Shown one piece after another: positions 57,369-64,000 of a stretch of 64,000 nt of DNA. Under the pieces are notes generated by a model. The model was given only the letters and a program-made list of their open reading frames with translations, had not been told where the DNA came from and ran no database searches. Numbering within the stretch: position 1 is the stretch's first letter; each line of letters begins with the position of its first letter. This DNA comes from Faecalicatena faecalis (GTDB lineage: Bacteria; Bacillota; Clostridia; Lachnospirales; Lachnospiraceae): positions 124,001 to 188,000 of the forward strand of contig NZ_JABACJ020000006.1 of the NCBI RefSeq assembly GCF_012524165.2, written 5' to 3'. The translations under genes and the position numbers were made by a program.

Positions 57369-57406
57369 TGCAACGTAAGGCTCGAAAAGACCGAGCCTAA
57401 GATGCA
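57369..57406 (+). repeat. Dispersed hairpin repeat, HP2 copy 5 (before ntpA)
   Basis: TGCA/TGCA outer and AGGCTC/GAGCCT inner pairs around GAAAAGACC; one base longer than other copies. Followed by TAAGCAGGAGG, 13 bases before the ntpA ATG. Confidence 0.83.
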
Positions 57407-57430
57407 TAAGCAGGAGGTAAATTCGTCGAA

Positions 57431-59197
57431 ATGAGTACTGGCACAATTAAAAAAGTTGCAGGTCCTCTGGTTATTGCAGAGGGAATGCGCGATGCGAACA
57501 TGTTTGACGTGGTTCGTGTAAGTAATCAAAGACTGATTGGCGAAATCATAGAGATACATGGCGACGAGGCTTCTATTCAGGTATATGAGGAGACATCTGG
57601 ACTGGGACCGGGAGAACCGGTTGAGTCAATGGATGTTCCTATGTCTGTAGAGTTGGGGCCTGGCCTGATTTCAAGTATCTATGATGGAATCCAGAGACCG
57701 TTGGATGATATCATGAAGATTTCCGGTAACAATCTGAAACGTGGAGTTGAGGTTCCGTCTCTGAAGCGTGATCTGAAGTGGGAGTTTGTTCCTACAGCAG
57801 CTGTGGGAGATGAGGTAGAAGCCGGAGATGTTATCGGTACGGTTCAGGAGACAATCGTTGTTCAGCAGAAAATCATGGTACCTTATGGTATCAAAGGAAC
57901 CATCAAAGAGATCAAAGCTGGAGAGTTTACAGTGGAAGAGACTGTTGCGGTCGTAGAGACTGCAGAGGGGGACAAGAATCTGACCCTGATGCAGAAGTGG
58001 CCGGTTCGTAAGGGCCGCCCTTACAAGAAGAAACTGCCGCCGGAGATGCCGCTTGTAACGGGCCAGCGTGTTATTGATACTTTCTTCCCGATCGCTAAGG
58101 GTGGTGTTGCAGCAGTTCCGGGACCTTTCGGAAGCGGTAAGACTGTCATTCAGCATCAGCTTGCAAAATGGGCAGAAGCAGATATCGTTGTTTATATCGG
58201 ATGTGGTGAGCGTGGAAATGAGATGACAGACGTTCTGAACGAGTTCCCTGAGTTGAAGGACCCGAAGACAGGACAGTCATTGATGGAGAGGACTGTATTG
58301 ATCGCCAATACGTCTGACATGCCTGTTGCAGCCCGTGAGGCATCTATTTATACAGGAATCACAATCGCAGAGTATTTCCGTGATATGGGATTCTCCGTAG
58401 CCTTGATGGCAGATTCTACTTCCCGTTGGGCAGAGGCGCTTCGTGAGATGTCAGGACGTCTGGAAGAGATGCCTGGTGAGGAAGGTTACCCGGCTTATCT
58501 GGGAAGCCGTCTTGCACAGTTCTACGAGAGAGCCGGACACGTGATCTGTCTTGGTAAAGAAGGTAGAGAAGGCGCACTTTCAGCAATTGGTGCCGTATCT
58601 CCTCCGGGTGGTGATATTTCCGAGCCGGTTTCACAGGCAACACTTCGTATCGTTAAGGTGTTCTGGGGACTGGATTCCGCACTTGCATATAAGAGACATT
58701 TCCCGGCAATCAACTGGTTGAACAGCTACTCTCTGTATCTGGATGATATGGAAAAGTGGTTTAATTCACAGGTCGCTCCGGACTGGATGGAGAACCGTCA
58801 GAAGATGATGACGCTCCTTCAGGAAGAAGCAGAGTTGGAAGAAATCGTTAAGATGGTTGGTATGGACGCACTGTCCCCGACTGACCGACTGAAAATGGAA
58901 GCAGCACGCTCTATCCGTGAGGACTTCCTGCATCAGAACTCCTTCCATGAGATTGATACTTACACCTCATTGAAGAAGCAGCATATGATGATGAAACTGG
59001 TAATGGCATTCTATGAGAAGGCTGTAGCAGCGCTTGCAGAAGGTGCTCCGCTTCAGAAACTCATCAACATGCCAGTCCGCGAGCAGATCGGACGTTTCAA
59101 GTATACTCATGAAGATGAACTCGACAAAGTATACGAAGAAGTGAAGAAAGAGCTGCACGTAGAGATTGCCAATTCATTAGGGAAGGAGGACTTCTAA
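57431..59197 (+). CDS. ntpA: V-type ATPase catalytic subunit A
   Basis: The 588-residue catalytic subunit with the P-loop GPFGSGKTV, the V-type insertion (about 110-200) and the GERGNEM and [20 protein letters not shown] motifs (the latter about 330-350). It hydrolyses or makes ATP to drive rotation. ATG 57431 is the only sensible start; its AGGAGG is 13 bases away, longer than usual, and belongs to the repeat element. Confidence 0.96.
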   Translation: MSTGTIKKVAGPLVIAEGMRDANMFDVVRVSNQRLIGEIIEIHGDEASIQVYEETSGLGPGEPVESMDVPMSVELGPGLISSIYDGIQRPLDDIMKISGNNLKRGVEVPSLKRDLKWEFVPTAAVGDEVEAGDVIGTVQETIVVQQKIMVPYGIKGTIKEIKAGEFTVEETVAVVETAEGDKNLTLMQKWPVRKGRPYKKKLPPEMPLVTGQRVIDTFFPIAKGGVAAVPGPFGSGKTVIQHQLAKWAEADIVVYIGCGERGNEMTDVLNEFPELKDPKTGQSLMERTVLIANTSDMPVAAREASIYTGITIAEYFRDMGFSVALMADSTSRWAEALREMSGRLEEMPGEEGYPAYLGSRLAQFYERAGHVICLGKEGREGALSAIGAVSPPGGDISEPVSQATLRIVKVFWGLDSALAYKRHFPAINWLNSYSLYLDDMEKWFNSQVAPDWMENRQKMMTLLQEEAELEEIVKMVGMDALSPTDRLKMEAARSIREDFLHQNSFHEIDTYTSLKKQHMMMKLVMAFYEKAVAALAEGAPLQKLINMPVREQIGRFKYTHEDELDKVYEEVKKELHVEIANSLGKEDF

Positions 59198-60571
59198 ATG
59201 CCAAAAGAGTATAGAACCATACAAGAAGTAGCCGGCCCTCTGATGTTAGTGCGCGGCGTAGAGAATGTCTCCTATGATGAATTGGGAGAGATTGAGCTTG
59301 CAAGCGGTGAGACACGCCGTTGTAAGGTACTGGAGATCAACGGAAGTGACGCTCTGGTACAGTTGTTTGAAAGTGCAACAGGTATTAACCTGTCTAACAG
59401 TAAAGTACGTTTCCTGGGACGAAGCATGGAGCTTGGTGTATCAGAAGATATGCTGGGACGTGTCTTCGATGGTCTGGGACGTCCGATCGATGAAGGACCG
59501 GAGATTTTACCGGATGCCCGTATGGACATCAACGGCCTTCCGATGAACCCGGCAGCAAGAAGCTACCCGGAAGAGTTTATCCAGACAGGTGTATCAGCGA
59601 TTGATGGTCTGAATACACTGGTACGTGGACAGAAGCTGCCTATTTTCTCAGCTTCCGGTCTTCCGCATGCGCAGCTTGCAGCACAGATCGCAAGACAGGC
59701 AAAGGTTCTTGGAACAGATGAGAACTTCGCCGTTGTATTTGCAGCAATGGGTATCACATTCGAGGAATCTAACTTCTTCATTGAAAGTTTTAAAGAGACA
59801 GGAGCAATTGACAGAACAGTCTTGTTCGTCAACCTGGCAAATGACCCTGCTATCGAGCGTATCGCAACACCGCGTATGGCGCTGACAGCAGCAGAATATC
59901 TGGCATTTGAAAAGGATATGCACGTTCTTGTTATCCTGACCGATATCACGAACTATGCAGACGCCCTGCGTGAGGTTTCTGCCGCACGTAAGGAGGTTCC
60001 GGGACGCCGTGGATATCCTGGATATATGTATACTGACCTTGCTTCTCTGTATGAGAGAGCAGGACGTCAGAACGGCAAGAAGGGAAGTATCACAATGATC
60101 CCGATCCTGACCATGCCTGAGGATGATAAGACTCATCCGATCCCTGACCTGACAGGTTATATCACAGAGGGACAGATCATCCTGAGCCGTGATCTTTACA
60201 GAAAAGGTATTACACCTCCAATCGATGTACTGCCGTCTCTGTCACGTTTGAAGGATAAAGGTATTGGCGAAGGTAAGACTCGTGCGGATCATTCCAACAC
60301 GATGAACCAGCTCTTTGCAGCTTATGCCCGTGGTAAAGATGCGAAGGAATTGATGGTTATCTTGGGTGAAGCGGCCCTGACAGACATTGACCTCGTGTAT
60401 GCAAAATTTGCAGATGCATTTGAGGCAGAGTATGTATCCCAGGGATACAATACTGACCGTGGAATCGAGGAGACACTGGATATTGGATGGAAATTACTCT
60501 CTATGCTGCCGAGAACAGAGTTGAAGCGTATTGATGATAAGTTCCTGGATCAGTATTATCAGGGACAGTAA
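59198..60571 (+). CDS. ntpB: V-type ATPase regulatory subunit B
   Basis: The 457-residue non-catalytic subunit; no P-loop, as expected ([18 protein letters not shown] at the equivalent place). It starts directly after the ntpA stop with AAGGAGGACTTCTAA upstream. Ends with the family tail [13 protein letters not shown]. Confidence 0.96.
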   Translation: MPKEYRTIQEVAGPLMLVRGVENVSYDELGEIELASGETRRCKVLEINGSDALVQLFESATGINLSNSKVRFLGRSMELGVSEDMLGRVFDGLGRPIDEGPEILPDARMDINGLPMNPAARSYPEEFIQTGVSAIDGLNTLVRGQKLPIFSASGLPHAQLAAQIARQAKVLGTDENFAVVFAAMGITFEESNFFIESFKETGAIDRTVLFVNLANDPAIERIATPRMALTAAEYLAFEKDMHVLVILTDITNYADALREVSAARKEVPGRRGYPGYMYTDLASLYERAGRQNGKKGSITMIPILTMPEDDKTHPIPDLTGYITEGQIILSRDLYRKGITPPIDVLPSLSRLKDKGIGEGKTRADHSNTMNQLFAAYARGKDAKELMVILGEAALTDIDLVYAKFADAFEAEYVSQGYNTDRGIEETLDIGWKLLSMLPRTELKRIDDKFLDQYYQGQ

Positions 60572-60586
60572 TAGGTGGAGACACTT

Positions 60587-60623
60587 TACAACTAAGGCTT
60601 GAAAAGACCAAGCCTAAGTTGTA
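60587..60623 (+). repeat. Dispersed hairpin repeat, HP2 copy 6 (before ntpD)
   Basis: A lone HP2: TACAACT and AGGCTT pair with AAGCCT and AGTTGTA around GAAAAGACC. It is followed by TAAGCAGCAGAAGGAGAGG upstream of ntpD. No HP1 accompanies it. Confidence 0.86.
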
Positions 60624-60651
60624 TAAGCAGCAGAAGGAGAGGTGAGTATAT

Positions 60652-61323
60652 TTGGCATCCACACAAGTGAACCCGACCCGTATGGAGCTGACGCGTCTGA
60701 AGAAGAAGCGTATCACAGCAATCAGGGGCCACAAATTGTTGAAGGATAAACGTGACGAATTAATGCGTCGGTATCTGGATCTGGTAAGGGAGAACATGGA
60801 AGTGCGTTTACGGGTGGAAAAGGGAATCCTTTCTGCCAATAAGAACTTTGTCATAGCCAAAGCAGGCATGTCAGAGGCGGCTTTAAATACAGCCCTCATG
60901 GCACCGAAGCAGGAGATCAACTTAAACTGCGGCGAGCAGAATGTCATGAGTGTAAATATACCGACCTTTGATTACAAAACAAGGACAGCAGATGAAAATG
61001 ATATCTACTCCTATGGTTTTGCATTTACGTCCAGTGATCTGGATGGGGCTGTAAAATCTCTGGCAGATATCCTGCCGGACATGATCAGGCTTGCGGAATG
61101 TGAGAAAGCATGTCAGCTGATGGCAGCAGAGATCGAGAAGACAAGAAGACGTGTAAACGCTCTGGAACATGTTATCATTCCAGAGACAGAAAAGAATATC
61201 AAGTATATCACGATGAAGTTGGACGAGAATGAGAGAAGTACTCAGATCCGTCTGATGAAGGTGAAAGATATGATGCTTGAGGAAGCACATCATTACAAAG
61301 AAAAAGAAGAATGCATGGCTTAA
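60652..61323 (+). CDS. ntpD: V-type ATPase subunit D (central rotor shaft)
   Basis: A 223-residue coiled-coil shaft subunit (NPTRMELTRLKKKRITAIRG, GHKLLKDKRDELMRR; C-terminal RRVNALEHVIIPETEKNIKY). The start is TTG 60652, giving MASTQVNPTRMEL; AAGGAG lies about 13 bases upstream. With ntpC it is the second TTG start in the operon, both after a repeat hairpin. Confidence 0.93.
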   Translation: MASTQVNPTRMELTRLKKKRITAIRGHKLLKDKRDELMRRYLDLVRENMEVRLRVEKGILSANKNFVIAKAGMSEAALNTALMAPKQEINLNCGEQNVMSVNIPTFDYKTRTADENDIYSYGFAFTSSDLDGAVKSLADILPDMIRLAECEKACQLMAAEIEKTRRRVNALEHVIIPETEKNIKYITMKLDENERSTQIRLMKVKDMMLEEAHHYKEKEECMA

Positions 61324-61337
61324 ATTGAGAGATATGA

Positions 61338-61396
61338 ACAGCCGTTGTGAGGCTGATACTATGAGAAAGAGGTATCAGTTTTGCGACGGCTGTTTT
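61338..61396 (+). terminator. Terminator of the V-type ATPase operon
   Basis: AACAGCCGT (61338-61346) pairs with ACGGCTGTT (61386-61394), enclosing CTGATAC/GTATCAG, and ends in TTTT. Confidence 0.88.
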
Positions 61397-61714
61397 ATGT
61401 TGAAAAGGAATTTATCAAGGCAAGTACGAAAGGGAGGGAATGACAGGGTACCTTTTGTGTTATATAGCTTCGGAGATATATCTAGGGGCAGAAATGAAGA
61501 GAAATCCATCAATATTTTATACATTATTAATTGTATTCTATCAGGAAACGTGCTAATCTGAACCTATCAAAATGGCAGGCATATCCGCCAACTCACGGCC
61601 ATTTGACATCTCATTTCGGTGTTTCAGTTTCGAAACAGATTCCGTGAATGAAATAGCAGTACCAAGTGAAATAAAATAAGAAAAAGCAGAAGAAAAAGAA
61701 AGGAGTATCTGCCT
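61397..61714. other. Intergenic gap with no supported gene
   Basis: About 320 bases. The frames here lack ribosome sites or family signals. The last 30 bases (AAAGAAAGGAGTATCTGCCT) form a good ribosome site for the broken gene that follows. Confidence 0.5.
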
Positions 61715-62271
61715 ATGAAGAAAGGGCTGAAGGACTATTTTCCACAGATTAGAACACATTGTTGATTACGGATATTGTTGTTGAGCTTGGAGATGGAAGT
61801 ATGGCAAATGTAGAAATACAGATGATTGGTTATGCCTTTCCGGGACAGAGGGGAGCGTGTTATTCAGCAGATTTACTTCTAAGACAGTATAAACGTGTGC
61901 GTGGAAAAAAGAAAAAGAAGTTTACATATCAAGAAATGAAGACAGTTTATACCATTGTGTTTTTTGAAAAAAGTACGCCTGAGTTTTAGGCGTTGAAAGA
62001 AGAATATATCCATCGGGCAAAGCAGGTTTTTAATACTGGATTAACGCTAAATATGCTTCAGGAGTACATTTCAAAGGAGCTGCAGGAGATAGACAGGAAT
62101 ACAGTACAGTATATGATAGAAGAACAGCAGGAACGGATCGATGCGATGGAAAAAGAGAATGAAGAATTAGAAAGAAGGAATAAGATGCAGCAGGAACAGC
62201 TTGAAGCAATGGAAAGTGAGATAATCGAATTAAGAAAGATGGTAGAAAAGCTGTCAGGTATGCAAAAGTAG
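61715..62271 (+). pseudogene. Remnant of an Rpn/PD-(D/E)XK nuclease family transposase-like gene
   Basis: ATG 61715 after AAAGGAG begins MKKGLKDYFPQIRT, a typical start-proximal stretch of these proteins, but stops at 61763-61765 (TGA). A second frame (about 61759-61989) encodes LITDIVVELGDGSMANVEIQ, whose Asp and E-x-Q fit the PD-(D/E)XK active site, and stops. A third segment (61993-62271) has VFNTGLTLNMLQEYISKELQ and a long coiled coil, matching the C-terminal part. Central sequence is missing. Frameshift, stop and deletion mark it as decayed. Confidence 0.75.
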
Positions 62272-62297
62272 AATGTGTTCAATGAAACAGGTATTAT

Positions 62298-62331
62298 AAA
62301 ATCGGCGTTCAAGTGAGGACGTCGATTTTTT
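62298..62331 (+). terminator. Terminator after the Rpn remnant
   Basis: AAAATCGGCGTTC (62298-62310) pairs with GGACGTCGATTTT (62317-62329) with two wobbles and a six-base loop, ending in a T-run. Confidence 0.88.
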
Positions 62332-62454
62332 ACAGTTAAAAAGTTGGTTCTCTCTATAAATTAAGTTAGAATATAATCAGACAACGTCATATGAACGGTT
62401 TTGCTGTGCATGCATATACTAACCATATAATGTCTTGAAATGGAAGTGTGTATT

Positions 62455-63084
62455 ATGAATCCAAAACTGCCGTATTACATGGCATACCCAATGCCGCTTG
62501 CTTATGATGATGAGAAGATTGAGCGCAGGGACTATGAGTATATGAAAAGCCTCTATCCGGTAATGGCGAAAAAGGTCCTTCCGTATGTGGAAGAGGAATG
62601 TGACAGAATGGAATATCAGTGCAGCATGATGTATGATGAATATCCAGATCAACTGCAGCTTCGTATGATGAGTAACCGGATTTATGATAATGTACTTAAA
62701 CATGAGAAGTTCTTTTTTGGAGATGAGTTTGGAGATTTCGAAGATGAAATGGAAGAACAGCAGATCCGCTTCCCAGGCCGTCCCCAGCCAGGTGGTCCAG
62801 GCCGCCCGCCACAACCAGGTCCAGGCCGCCCACCACAGCCGGGTCCAGGCCGCCCGCCACAACCAGGTCCAGGCCGCCCACCACAGCCGGGTCCAGGCCG
62901 CCCGCCACAGCCGGGTCCGGGTCGTCCGCCACAGCCGGGTCCGGGCCGTCCGCCGCAGCCAGGCCCAGGCCGTCCACCGCAAGGGAATCAGAACTGGCTC
63001 CGTGATTTGATTCAGGTATTGTTATACCAGGAACTTTTCAAACGCAGATGTGATAACCGCCGTTGTGACCGAAGATTTTACTAA
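62455..63084 (+). CDS. PGPGRPPQ-repeat protein with cysteine/arginine-rich tail
   Basis: About 209 residues. The N-terminal 100 residues are charged and helical (YYMAYPMPLAYDDEKIERRD, VLPYVEEECDRMEYQCSMMY). Then comes an 8-residue, 24-base tandem repeat PGPGRPPQ, about eight copies, at 62769-62990. The C-terminus (NWLRDLIQVLLYQELFKRRC then DNRRCDRRFY) is amphipathic and basic. ATG 62455 (MNPKLPYYMAYP) has GGAAGTG upstream and is preferred to the track-like start five codons earlier. The layout suggests a coat- or surface-associated structural protein; function unproven. Confidence 0.7.
   Translation: MNPKLPYYMAYPMPLAYDDEKIERRDYEYMKSLYPVMAKKVLPYVEEECDRMEYQCSMMYDEYPDQLQLRMMSNRIYDNVLKHEKFFFGDEFGDFEDEMEEQQIRFPGRPQPGGPGRPPQPGPGRPPQPGPGRPPQPGPGRPPQPGPGRPPQPGPGRPPQPGPGRPPQPGPGRPPQGNQNWLRDLIQVLLYQELFKRRCDNRRCDRRFY
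62769..62990 (+). repeat. 24-bp coding tandem repeat (PGPGRPPQ)
   Basis: About eight to nine near-identical 24-base units of the type CCAGGTCCAGGCCGCCCACC plus ACAG, GC-rich against an AT-rich surrounding. Neighbouring units differ mainly at third positions, in an alternating pattern of CCACAG and CCACAA ends. Confidence 0.85.
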
Positions 63085-63112
63085 TCTGCAAATATATGTT
63101 ATAATATTTGCA
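63077..63112 (+). promoter_or_regulatory. Promoter of the shikimate kinase gene overlapped by an inverted repeat
   Basis: TTTACT (63077-63082), a 17-base spacer and TATAAT (63100-63105). TGCAAATAT (63087-63095) and ATATTTGCA (63104-63112) are perfect inverted repeats spanning the -10. A small hairpin TTGCAC/GTGCAA with TTTT (63108-63126) directly follows and could end the upstream gene. Confidence 0.55.
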
Positions 63113-63188
63113 CTTGGTGCAATTTTATGAGCCTGGTGTAAAAAAAGTATTGTGATTATAATTGGGATAAAGCAGGGTGGATGTACTT

Positions 63189-63698
63189 ATGAAAAATAAT
63201 TTTATTTTTATAGGAATGCCTGCCGTGGGCAAGAGCACGGTAGGTGTTGTTGTTGCAAAAAGACTCGGAATGAAATTTATTGACACGGATCTTTTGATCC
63301 AGGAGCAAGAAAATCGACTCCTGCGTGAGATTATCGCAGATGTTGGAGAAGACGGATTCCTAAGGATTGAAAATCAGGTCAATCGGGATGTGAATGCGGA
63401 GAATGCAGTGATTTCACCGGGCGGAAGTGTGGTCTACTGCGAAGAGGCTATGCAGCATTTTAAAGAAATTGGAACAGTTGTATATTTAAAGGCTTCTTAT
63501 CAAACAATAAAAAGAAGGATTCGCAGTCCCAAAAAGAGAGGGGTTGTCTTAAGAGAAGGGCAGACCTTTAAGGACCTGTATCATGAGAGAACAGAGCTGT
63601 TTGAAAAGTATGCGGATATTACCATCTGTGAGGACGGATGCCGGATTGAAGAGACGATAGAAAACGTGCTCGATGCGGTGGAAAGTCTTGGTAAATAG
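63189..63698 (+). CDS. aroK: Shikimate kinase
   Basis: A 169-residue P-loop kinase that phosphorylates shikimate in aromatic amino acid synthesis. GMPAVGKST is the Walker A, DTD (with FIDTDLL) binds shikimate and magnesium, FLRIEN carries the conserved Arg and Glu, and ISPGGSVV is the glycine-rich substrate loop. ATG 63189 is preferred to GTG 63177, which lies in the ribosome-site region. No other aro gene is nearby. Confidence 0.85.
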   Translation: MKNNFIFIGMPAVGKSTVGVVVAKRLGMKFIDTDLLIQEQENRLLREIIADVGEDGFLRIENQVNRDVNAENAVISPGGSVVYCEEAMQHFKEIGTVVYLKASYQTIKRRIRSPKKRGVVLREGQTFKDLYHERTELFEKYADITICEDGCRIEETIENVLDAVESLGK

Positions 63699-63729
63699 GT
63701 GCTTTACAGGTATCGAAGGAAAAAATGAT

Positions 63730-63757
63730 TTTACAAATGTTTATTTTATGGTATAAT
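63730..63757 (+). promoter_or_regulatory. Promoter of murA
   Basis: TTTACA (63730-63735), a 16-base spacer and TATAAT (63752-63757), about 90 bases before the murA start. Confidence 0.65.
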
Positions 63758-63848
63758 AACTTCGCATATCTAAGATTAGGCTTGAATGTAACAGGGGAAT
63801 AAATGATAAGGGATCACGATAACAATATCGGATAATTGAGGTGCGTTT

Positions 63849-64000
63849 ATGGAGCAATATATTATTAAAGGCGGCAGTCCGCTTGTAGGGGAAGTCGAGA
63901 TAGGCGGCGCCAAGAATGCAGCACTTGCAATTCTGGCGGCGGCGATTATGACGGATGAGACTGTACTGATTGACAACCTGCCTGATGTAAATGATATCAA
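63849..64000 (+). CDS. murA: UDP-N-acetylglucosamine 1-carboxyvinyltransferase, N-terminal part
   Basis: The first 50 residues of the enzyme that makes enolpyruvyl-UDP-GlcNAc, the first step of peptidoglycan precursor synthesis. The start MEQYIIKGGSPLVGEVEIGG and the substrate-binding GGAKNAAL, with its conserved lysine and asparagine, are clear. TTGAGGTG precedes the ATG. The gene runs off the end of the window. Confidence 0.93.
   Translation, partial: MEQYIIKGGSPLVGEVEIGGAKNAALAILAAAIMTDETVLIDNLPDVNDI

Noticed and set aside
61277..61561. 94-residue ORF after ntpD
   Set aside because: It overlaps the ntpD end in another frame and reads through the operon terminator.
62419..62982. Minus-strand ORF rich in Trp, Arg and Thr opposite the PGPGRPPQ protein
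   Set aside because: It is the antisense shadow of the tandem repeat, with no ribosome site or family match.

Overview
The window reads as a chromosomal segment of a low-to-mid GC Gram-positive anaerobe of the Clostridia, most likely a gut Lachnospiraceae. Supporting signs are strong AGGAGG ribosome sites, an F-type ATP synthase operon and a V/A-type ATPase operon on one segment, a large Bacillus-type SRP RNA next to tadA, a YesMN-type regulator pair with a sugar ABC transporter, and DUF5692- and DUF6128-like proteins. The genus cannot be fixed from sequence reading alone.

Layout. 1-0.9 kb: end of a MATE transporter and a hexapeptide acetyltransferase. 1-6.8 kb: a four-gene unit of HypB, a 904-residue Fe-S/FAD oxidoreductase, HypA and a DUF5692 membrane protein, followed by a convergent FadR-type GntR regulator whose family consensus TNGTNNNACNA occurs twice around the unit's promoter. 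No hydrogenase is present, so the nickel client is unknown. 6.9-8.6 kb: two membrane proteins. 9.1-15.9 kb: atpBEFHAGDC. 16-22.2 kb: degenerate GGDEF/EAL protein, Sfp-type transferase, VanY-like carboxypeptidase, an XRE-like acidic protein and dGTPase. 22.2-35.8 kb: two-component system, sugar ABC transporter, GHL6-like glycosidase, M17 aminopeptidase, CutC and a transglutaminase-like protein, apparently a glycan or glycopeptide use locus. 36.2-41.6 kb: an AT-rich, probably acquired TetR/MFS/ABC efflux-type cassette. 41.7-52 kb: DUF6128-like protein, lipoprotein, tadA, SRP RNA, radical SAM, nth, VanW, PurM-like, Lrp, aminotransferase and trmL genes. 52.3-61.4 kb: V-type ATPase operon in the order ntpFIKECGABD. 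61.7-64 kb: a broken Rpn-type gene, a PGPGRPPQ-repeat protein, shikimate kinase and the start of murA.

The most unusual structure is a dispersed intergenic repeat made of two RNA-like hairpins, 51 and about 37 bases long and always 4 bases apart. It occurs as a 103-bp tandem array between the sugar-binding protein and permease genes, and again before ntpC, ntpA and (second hairpin only) ntpD. Stem arms change in a compensatory way while the loop GAAARGACC and the following TAAGCAGG Shine-Dalgarno-like sequence stay nearly constant. The two ATPases also differ in predicted ion: the V-type K subunit carries the Enterococcus hirae sodium-site residues, whereas the F-type c subunit lacks the sodium signature.
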